Assembly (NCBI GenBank): GCA_905373555.1
Contig: CAJPTP010000028.1
Coordinates: 1 to 9,114 of the forward strand
Source: an uncultured Francisella sp.
GTDB lineage: Bacteria; Pseudomonadota; Gammaproteobacteria; Burkholderiales; Neisseriaceae
DNA length: 9,114 nucleotides
Reading direction: 5' to 3'
Each line of letters opens with the position of its first letter. The stretch's first letter is position 1. Shown piece after piece: positions 1-5,729 of the stretch. The position numbers were made by a program, and so were the translations under genes. The notes beneath the pieces were generated by a model, which worked only from the letters and a program-made list of their open reading frames with translations, did not search any database and had not been told where the DNA came from.

Positions 1-111
1 GCCCGGCGCAAGGCCGCAAAATGAAGGCCAAGGCGGCCAACGCGCTAAAATGGGGCGCCGCCCGGACGCGTCGCCCCCGGATCCAAGCGGGCGCGAGGAT
101 TGCGGGCCGGC

Positions 112-131
112 CGCCGCCGCGGCGTTTTTTT
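112..131 (+). terminator. Possible Rho-independent terminator of an upstream unit
   Basis: Bases 112-116 (CGCCG) pair with 120-124 (CGGCG) around a 3-base loop, and seven T residues follow at 125-131. This is the shape of a short intrinsic terminator reading rightwards, and would separate leuS from whatever lies to the left. The stem is only 5 bp and lies in GC-rich sequence, so chance is possible. No upstream gene is visible in bases 1-111. Confidence 0.35.
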
Positions 132-139
132 GCGATATT
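131..139 (+). promoter_or_regulatory. Possible extended -10 promoter for leuS
   Basis: TG at 131-132, one base, then GATATT at 134-139 (4 of 6 matches to TATAAT) fits an extended -10 element. No -35 hexamer is visible at the usual distance, where the sequence is CG-rich. Transcription would start near base 146 and leave a leader of about 40 nt. This is the only AT-rich spot before leuS, but the call remains weak. Confidence 0.28.
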
Positions 140-151
140 AGGGGAAACATG

Positions 152-171
152 GGGACGCCCTGAAGGCGCCC
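152..171 (+). promoter_or_regulatory. Leader hairpin just upstream of the leuS ribosome binding site
   Basis: GGG (152-154) pairs with CCC (169-171) and CGCC (156-159) pairs with GGCG (165-168), with A155 bulged and a 5-base loop. The hairpin ends two bases before the likely Shine-Dalgarno GGGA at 174-177, which sits 7 nt from the leuS ATG. It could affect ribosome access, but no known riboswitch, T-box or leucine-rich leader peptide is recognisable. Its role is inference. Confidence 0.4.
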
Positions 172-184
172 TTGGGACGTCGAA

Positions 185-2845
185 ATGGAAAAACAATACC
201 AACCATCTGCGGTTGAGCCCGCCATACAGGCGAAGTGGGAGAAAGAGCGCGCCTTCGAGGCGCCCGACAAGTCGGACAAACCCAAGTACTACTGCCTATC
301 GATGCTTCCCTACCCTTCGGGCAAGCTGCACATGGGCCATGTGCGCAACTATTCCATCGGCGACGCCATCAGCCGCTACCGCATGCTCGCGGGCTACAAC
401 GTGATGCAGCCTTTGGGCTGGGACAGCTTCGGGCTGCCCGCCGAGAACGCGGCGATCGACCGGGGGATCGCGCCCTCGGCTTGGACGCGCTCGAACATCG
501 CCGACATGAAAAAGCAGCTCAAGAAGCTGGGCTTCGCGATCGATTGGTCGCGGGAGCTAAGCACCTGCGAGCCCGACTATTACAAATGGGAGCAGCTGCT
601 GTTCCTGCGGCTGTACAAAAAAGGTCTCATCTACGTCAAAAAAGGTCTGGTCAACTGGGATCCCGTCGACCAAACCGTGCTGGCCAACGAGCAGGTCGAG
701 GACGGGCGCGGGTGGCGCTCGGGGGCGATCGTCGAGCAGCGCGAAATCCCGATGTACTACTTCAAGATCACGCAGTACCAAGAGGAGCTGTTGGATTGCC
801 TGGACAAGCTGCCGGGATGGCCTGAGTCGGTCAAGACCATGCAGCGCAATTGGATCGGCCGCTCAAAAGGGCTCAACGTGCGCTTCGGGATCGACAAGGG
901 CAGCCGCAAGGGCCTGCCCGAGGGCTACCCCGACCACCTGCAGGTCTTCACCACGCGCCCCGACACCATCATGGGCGTGACCTACGTCGCCGTCGCGGCC
1001 GAGCACCCCTTGGCCGCCGCGGCGGCCAAGGACAACCCCAAGGTCGCCCAATTTTGCGCCGAGTGCAAGGCGGGCTCGGTCAGCGCCGCCGAGCGCGAGA
1101 AGATGGAAAAGAAGGGCTTGCCCTCCGGCCGCTACGTGATCAATCCGCTCAACGGCGAGAAGGTCGAGGTGTGGGTCGCCAACTACGTTTTGTACGGCTA
1201 TGGCGGCGGCGCCGTCATGGGCGTGCCCGCGCACGACGAGCGCGATTTCGCCTTCGCCAAAAAATACGGCCTGCCCATCAAGGCGGTGATTCGCGCCGCC
1301 AACGGCACCGCGCCCCAAGGCGAGGTCGTCGAGCCCATGTGCGAGCATGGCGTGTTGGTCAACTCGGGCAAATACGACGGCTTGGATTTCGACCAAGCCT
1401 TCGAGGCGATTTTGGCCGACTTGTCCGCCCAAGGCTTGGCCGAGCAGCAAATCAACTACAAGCTGCGCGACTGGGGCTTTTCGCGCCAGCGCTATTGGGG
1501 CTGCCCCATCCCCATCGTCAACTGCGACAAGTGCGGCCCCGTGCCCGTCGACGAGAAGGATCTGCCCGTCGTCCTGCCCGAGGGTTTGGTGCCGGACGGC
1601 CGCGGCTCGCCTTTGACCCGCGACCGCGGCTTCATCGACTGCGTCTGCCCCAAGTGCGGCGCCCCCGCCAAGCGCGAGACGGACACCATGGACACCTTCG
1701 TCGAGTCCAGCTGGTATCTGCTGCGCTACACGAGCCCCAAATGCGAGACCGCGATGGTCGATCGCGAGGCCGCGGACTATTGGCTGCCCATCGACCAGTA
1801 CGTCGGCGGCATTGAGCATGCCGTGATGCACCTGCTGTACATGCGCTTCTTCGCCAAGATGATGCGCGACGAGGGCATGATCGGCGTCGATGAGCCCGTG
1901 ACCAACCTCCTGACCCAGGGCATGGTGGTGAACAACGTTTACTACCGCGAGACGCTCGACGCCAACGGGACGAAGAAGAAGACTTATTTCTATCCCAAGG
2001 ACTTGAACGTGAGCCGCGACAGCCGGGGCCGCGCGATCGGGGCGACCGCCCTGTCCGACGGCCGGCCCGTGATCGTGGGCAGCGTCGAGAAAATGTCCAA
2101 GTCGAAAAACAACGGCGTGGATCCGGAAAGCCTGCTGGCCGAGTACGGCGCGGACACCGCGAGGCTGTTCATGCTGTTCGCCTCGCCGCCGGATCAAAGC
2201 TTGGAGTGGTCGGAGGGCGGCGTCGACGGCGCCTATCGCTTCCTGCGCAAACTGTGGCGCTTGGCGGCGGATTACGTCGACGCCTGCGCCGAGGCCCAAG
2301 CCGACCCCAAGGCCGCGGCGCCCGATTTTTCGGCCGCGGCCTTGAGCGCGGGGCAAAAAGAGCTGCGCCGCAAGCTGCACGCGACCATTTCCAAGGTCGC
2401 CGACGACTACGGCCGCAGGCTGCAGTACAACACCGCCATCGCCGCGATCATGGAGCTGCTCAACCTGTACGAAAAGACCGATTTCGGCTCCGACCCCGCT
2501 TTGGCCTTGGGCCTGCGCGCCGAGACGTTGCGCTCGGCCCTGACGATGCTGTGGCCGATCGCCCCGCACATTTGCGAGGCTCTGTGGGACGAGATCAGCG
2601 CCGAGGGTTTGCTGCGCTTGGGCTGGCCGAAGGTCGATCCATCCGCCTTGGAGGTGGAGGAAATCGAGTATGTCGTGCAGGTCAACGGCAAGCTGCGCGG
2701 CAAGATCACCGTCTCGGTCGACGCGTCGGATGCGGAGATCAAAGCCGCGGCGCAGGCCAACCCGGCCGTGTCCAAGCATTTGGGCGGCAAGGTCGCGCGC
2801 AAGGTCATTTTGGTGCCCAAGAAGTTGGTCAACATCGTGGTTTGA
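185..2845 (+). CDS. leuS: Leucyl-tRNA synthetase (LeuRS)
   Basis: Cytoplasmic class Ia synthetase that attaches leucine to tRNA-Leu using ATP. The 886-residue product matches LeuRS from end to end (E. coli has about 860), so it is complete. Visible landmarks are: PYPSGKLHMGH with the HIGH-type motif HMGH at 49-52; the CP1 editing domain with TTRPDT (256-261) and GVPAHDERD (347-354 region); RQRYWG (435-439 region); cysteine pairs CDKC (447-450) and CPKC (488-491), probably a zinc knuckle; ETDTMDTFVESSWY before the second half of the catalytic core; KMSKS at 636-640; an anticodon-binding helical domain from about 680; and the C-terminal tRNA-binding module with VQVNGKLRGK (831-840). The cysteines of the first zinc module of E. 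coli LeuRS are Asp159, Gly176 and Ser179 here. The ATG at 185 has GGGA 7 nt upstream, and the homologous N-terminus begins there. The gene is monocistronic, ended by a strong terminator and convergent with glnD. Confidence 0.98.
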   Translation: MEKQYQPSAVEPAIQAKWEKERAFEAPDKSDKPKYYCLSMLPYPSGKLHMGHVRNYSIGDAISRYRMLAGYNVMQPLGWDSFGLPAENAAIDRGIAPSAWTRSNIADMKKQLKKLGFAIDWSRELSTCEPDYYKWEQLLFLRLYKKGLIYVKKGLVNWDPVDQTVLANEQVEDGRGWRSGAIVEQREIPMYYFKITQYQEELLDCLDKLPGWPESVKTMQRNWIGRSKGLNVRFGIDKGSRKGLPEGYPDHLQVFTTRPDTIMGVTYVAVAAEHPLAAAAAKDNPKVAQFCAECKAGSVSAAEREKMEKKGLPSGRYVINPLNGEKVEVWVANYVLYGYGGGAVMGVPAHDERDFAFAKKYGLPIKAVIRAANGTAPQGEVVEPMCEHGVLVNSGKYDGLDFDQAFEAILADLSAQGLAEQQINYKLRDWGFSRQRYWGCPIPIVNCDKCGPVPVDEKDLPVVLPEGLVPDGRGSPLTRDRGFIDCVCPKCGAPAKRETDTMDTFVESSWYLLRYTSPKCETAMVDREAADYWLPIDQYVGGIEHAVMHLLYMRFFAKMMRDEGMIGVDEPVTNLLTQGMVVNNVYYRETLDANGTKKKTYFYPKDLNVSRDSRGRAIGATALSDGRPVIVGSVEKMSKSKNNGVDPESLLAEYGADTARLFMLFASPPDQSLEWSEGGVDGAYRFLRKLWRLAADYVDACAEAQADPKAAAPDFSAAALSAGQKELRRKLHATISKVADDYGRRLQYNTAIAAIMELLNLYEKTDFGSDPALALGLRAETLRSALTMLWPIAPHICEALWDEISAEGLLRLGWPKVDPSALEVEEIEYVVQVNGKLRGKITVSVDASDAEIKAAAQANPAVSKHLGGKVARKVILVPKKLVNIVV

Positions 2846-2860
2846 CCCGCAGGCTTCGCG

Positions 2861-2898
2861 CATAAAAAACGGGACGCTCGGCGCCCCGTTTTTTTATG
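2861..2898. terminator. Bidirectional intrinsic terminator between leuS and glnD
   Basis: CGGG (2870-2873) pairs with CCCG (2885-2888). After an A/C mismatch, CGC (2875-2877) pairs with GCG (2881-2883) around a TCG loop. Six A residues lie to the left (2864-2869) and seven T residues to the right (2889-2895), and CAT/ATG extends the symmetry. The hairpin therefore works in both directions: it ends leuS 16 bases after its stop, and ends glnD read from the other strand about 65 bases after its stop. The remaining sequence up to glnD (2899-2962) shows nothing else. Confidence 0.9.
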
Positions 2899-2962
2899 CC
2901 CTTTGGCGGCGGCAAGACAGCGCAGAAAGCGCCGCCCCGATTTTTGTTCCGTTCGGGCCGGC

Positions 2963-5659
2963 TCAAGCGTCGTCGACGGCGGCTCGGATCCGGTTTTTGA
3001 GGTTGAGCCGGGCGACGGGGTCGTCCAGCAGCTGCGGCGCCAAGATCAGGAATGAATCCTCCGCCCGCTCGCCCAAGGTGTAGATGATGGCGCTGCGCAC
3101 CGAGACGTCGAGGTCGGACAGGGCTTGGGCGATGTTGGCCAACAGCCCCTTGCGGTCGGGGCCGGAGACCTCGAGCCGGTAGAGCGGGGCGGCGGCGGAT
3201 TCGGACGTCAAAGAGACGGCGCAGGGGACGGGCACCGAGCGCAGGCGCCTTTTGGGCGGCTCCAATGGCTCGACGTCGGGGTTGTAGGCGCCGCGCGCGA
3301 ACGCCTCCAAATCCGCGTCGAGCTTGGCCTTGCGCGCGGCGTAGTCAAACTCGCTCAAGCGCTCCGACAGGCCCAAGTGAAAGGTGTCCAAGGCCATGCC
3401 GCTGCCGGTGAGAAAGATGCGGGCTTTGAGGACGTTGAAGCCCGAGGCGGCGATGATTTGGCACAGCTTCGCGAAAAGCCGGGGGCCGTCCTCGACGTAG
3501 GCCATCAGCCTCAAGGCGCCGTCGTTGTCGGGCTCGCACAGGGCGAAACCCTCGCGCTTGGCGCTTTGGGGCTCTCCGGGCTCGTTGGGTTCGTCGCGGC
3601 GGCCGCTCTTTTTCGGTTGGGCGGCTCCGTCGGGATGCGCTTTGGGCTCGGCGCATCGAGGCGCGCCCGGATCGCGCCCCATGTCGAAGGCGGTGAGCTT
3701 TTCCAGATGCCACCGGATCTCCTCCTCGTCGTGGCATTGAAAGTAGCTCTCCCCCAGGGACGCGATGCGCCGCTCCGCTTCCGGTTCGGCGCAGCCCAGC
3801 CGCAGCAGAGTCGTCAGCGCGTTGCGCATCTTCTCGTCCAAGGGCGAGGCGGGCGCCTGCGCGTTGCCGCCCGACAGACAGGCCGACGCCTTGCGAAACA
3901 GCGACGCGGTGAGCTTGTCCTTCCAATCCGTCCAAATTTTGGGGTTGGTGCCGTAGATGTCGCACACCGTGAGGATGTACAGCGCCGTGAGCTTGGTTTT
4001 GTCGCCCACGCGCTCGCAAAACTCGCGCACGACTTCGGGGTTTTCGATGTCGTGCTTTTGCGACGTGACCGAAAGCAGCAAATGGTTGAGCACCAGCCAT
4101 TCGAGCAGATCCGCCTCTTTGCGCGGCAGGCCGCTTTTGCGCGCGAAGCGCTCCGCGATTTTGGCGCCCTTGATCTCGTGCTGGCCGCCCATGCCCTTGC
4201 CCACGTCGTGCAGCAAGGCCGCCAGGTACAAGGCGCGCTTGGGCTCGAAGTCTTTCATCAGCGAGGCCGCGAGCTCAAAGTGGTCGTCGCGCCGCCTGTT
4301 GGACTCCAAGCTTTTCATGTGCTCCAGCGTCGCGAGGCTGTGCACGTCGACGGGATAGATGTGAAACAGGTCGTGCTGCAGCAGGCCCGTGACGCGCCCA
4401 AACTCCGGGATCTGCCGGCCCAGGACGCCGTACACGTGCAAAAAGTTCATGACCTCGCCCAGACGCCGCCCGTCTTGAAACAGCTCCAGGAATGCCTTGC
4501 GGCTTTCGGCCGCGTCGCGCAGGCGATCGCCCCCGCGCAACGACGCGCGCCACCAGGCGCGCAGCGTCTCGGGCTCGATGCTTTGCGCATCCGCTCTGCT
4601 TTGGAACACCCGCATGGTCTCGAAAACCGTTTCGGGGCGCGTCTCGAACGCGGTTTTGTCGTTGGCCTCCAGCTCCCCGTCGACGATTGTCCACAAAGGC
4701 GGAATGCGTGCGACGTAGCGCGCGATGCGCAGCGGCTGCGAGCGCTTGGCGAACAGCGGCACCACGATCCCGCTGATTTGGATGATCGAGCGCGTGGCTT
4801 GGCGCACTTTGCGCATGAGCGATTCGCTGGCTCTTTTGGGGGTCGAGCAGTCGAAGCCCAGGTTCTTGGCGACGATCACTTGGTTGTCGAACAAAAGCTC
4901 GTCGCCCGCCTTGCGCGAGAGCAAATGCAGCTCGATGCGCACCCGCGCCAGAGTTTTGTAGCTTTTGTTGAGCATCTTGGCCTCGCGCGCGTTCAGCGCC
5001 CCCGTGGAGACCAAAGATTTCAAGTCGGTGGGATAGCCCATGGCTTTGGCCATCCACATCATGCAGTGCGCGTCGCGCAGGCCGCCCGGGCAGAGCTTGA
5101 TGTTGGGCTCCAGATAGCCCGAGTCGCGCGTTTTGCCCCGGCGAATCGAAATTTCTTCGATTTTCCCGCGCAAAAAGGCGGGCAAGTCGCGCTGGGCGGT
5201 GAGCCTGTCGCACAGATCGCAGTAGGCGCGCAGGTCGCCCGCGAGAAAGCGGCTTTCCAAAAACGAGGTGTCGCGCGACAGATCCTCTGCGCAGCTGCGC
5301 GCCAGCTGATCCTCGTCGCCCACCGCGACCGAAGGGTTGAAGCCCGCATCCCACAGGATTTGGACAAACAGGGACACCGTCGTCTCGGTCAAGGAATCCA
5401 TCGGCTTGCCAAGCAGGATCGCCAAATCCAAATCGCTGTTGGGGTAGACCTCGCGCCGGCCCACGCCCCCCGTCGCGATCAGGGTGCAATCGGGCAAGTG
5501 CCCGAAAAGCTCGTTCCACAGCGTCAGCGTGAGGTTGTCCAAGCGCATCGAGTACTGTCGGAAAAATGTGTAGATCTCGCGCTTTTCCTTGTAGTACTTG
5601 GCGCAGATCCCGCGCGTTTCGTTGAGGCGGCGCCCCAGCTTCAGCGCAAGTTCGCTCAT
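2963..5659 (-). CDS. glnD: PII uridylyltransferase / uridylyl-removing enzyme, glutamine sensor
   Basis: GlnD adds UMP to PII proteins (GlnB/GlnK) when glutamine is low and removes it when glutamine is high, which sets glutamine synthetase activity and NtrBC signalling. The 898-residue length fits the family (E. coli 890). The nucleotidyltransferase domain has GGVGRRE at 64-70 and the metal-binding DLD at 76-78. The GlnD/Cca-linked region includes EPNIKLCPGGLRD (184-196). The HD domain, the removing activity, has His440 and LLHDVGKG with His484-Asp485, followed by NHLLLSVTSQ (525-534). Two C-terminal ACT domains, the glutamine sensors, start near 716 (EDGPRLFAKL) and 826 (VSGPDRKGLLANIAQAL). 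A low-complexity linker at about 660-706 separates HD from ACT1; E. coli has almost no linker there. It holds x-Glu-Pro repeats and a palindrome. The ATG has AAAGG 7-8 nt upstream. It is the second gene after cca, with a 70 bp gap and no terminator seen between. Confidence 0.97.
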   Translation of the reverse strand: MSELALKLGRRLNETRGICAKYYKEKREIYTFFRQYSMRLDNLTLTLWNELFGHLPDCTLIATGGVGRREVYPNSDLDLAILLGKPMDSLTETTVSLFVQILWDAGFNPSVAVGDEDQLARSCAEDLSRDTSFLESRFLAGDLRAYCDLCDRLTAQRDLPAFLRGKIEEISIRRGKTRDSGYLEPNIKLCPGGLRDAHCMMWMAKAMGYPTDLKSLVSTGALNAREAKMLNKSYKTLARVRIELHLLSRKAGDELLFDNQVIVAKNLGFDCSTPKRASESLMRKVRQATRSIIQISGIVVPLFAKRSQPLRIARYVARIPPLWTIVDGELEANDKTAFETRPETVFETMRVFQSRADAQSIEPETLRAWWRASLRGGDRLRDAAESRKAFLELFQDGRRLGEVMNFLHVYGVLGRQIPEFGRVTGLLQHDLFHIYPVDVHSLATLEHMKSLESNRRRDDHFELAASLMKDFEPKRALYLAALLHDVGKGMGGQHEIKGAKIAERFARKSGLPRKEADLLEWLVLNHLLLSVTSQKHDIENPEVVREFCERVGDKTKLTALYILTVCDIYGTNPKIWTDWKDKLTASLFRKASACLSGGNAQAPASPLDEKMRNALTTLLRLGCAEPEAERRIASLGESYFQCHDEEEIRWHLEKLTAFDMGRDPGAPRCAEPKAHPDGAAQPKKSGRRDEPNEPGEPQSAKREGFALCEPDNDGALRLMAYVEDGPRLFAKLCQIIAASGFNVLKARIFLTGSGMALDTFHLGLSERLSEFDYAARKAKLDADLEAFARGAYNPDVEPLEPPKRRLRSVPVPCAVSLTSESAAAPLYRLEVSGPDRKGLLANIAQALSDLDVSVRSAIIYTLGERAEDSFLILAPQLLDDPVARLNLKNRIRAAVDDA
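3569..3595 (-). repeat. Three 9-bp tandem units coding x-Glu-Pro in the GlnD linker
   Basis: On the plus strand the units are GGGCTCTCC (3569-3577), GGGCTCGTT (3578-3586) and GGGTTCGTC (3587-3595). Read as GlnD they give Asp-Glu-Pro, Asn-Glu-Pro and Gly-Glu-Pro at residues 689-697. They lie in the disordered-looking linker between the HD and first ACT domain. The GGGYTC core is the same one found in the loops of the palindromes in this operon. Confidence 0.75.
3634..3657 (-). repeat. Palindromic unit in glnD, Glu-Pro in loop
   Basis: GATGCGC (3634-3640) and GCGCATC (3651-3657) are perfect 7-bp inverted repeats around a 10-base loop that contains GGGCTC. In the GlnD frame it codes residues 668-676, with Glu671-Pro672 in the loop. 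It lies inside the linker that E. coli GlnD lacks. It is the shortest of the four units and alone could be chance. Confidence 0.5.
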
Positions 5660-5729
5660 GAGCTTTGCCTTTCGCGTCTCTTGGCGCCCTTCGCCGCGCC
5701 CAAGCGGCCAAGCCGGCCTTCTTTGATTT
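5660..5729 (-). promoter_or_regulatory. cca-glnD intergenic spacer with the glnD ribosome binding site
   Basis: The 70 bases between the cca stop and the glnD ATG contain AAAGG 7-8 nt before the ATG, a usable Shine-Dalgarno sequence. A short GGCC...GGCC hairpin lies just after the cca stop but has no T tract, so it is not a terminator. No promoter is evident. This supports co-transcription of glnD from the cca side. Confidence 0.55.

Noticed and set aside
149..163. Four-codon open frame (Met-Gly-Thr-Pro) after AGGGG in the leuS leader
   Set aside because: It has no leucine codons and overlaps the leader hairpin, so attenuation by leucine is not supported.
863..2863. Open frame of 666 codons on the minus strand opposite leuS
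   Set aside because: Antisense shadow of leuS with Gly/Val/His/Ala-rich composition and no recognisable domain or ribosome binding site.
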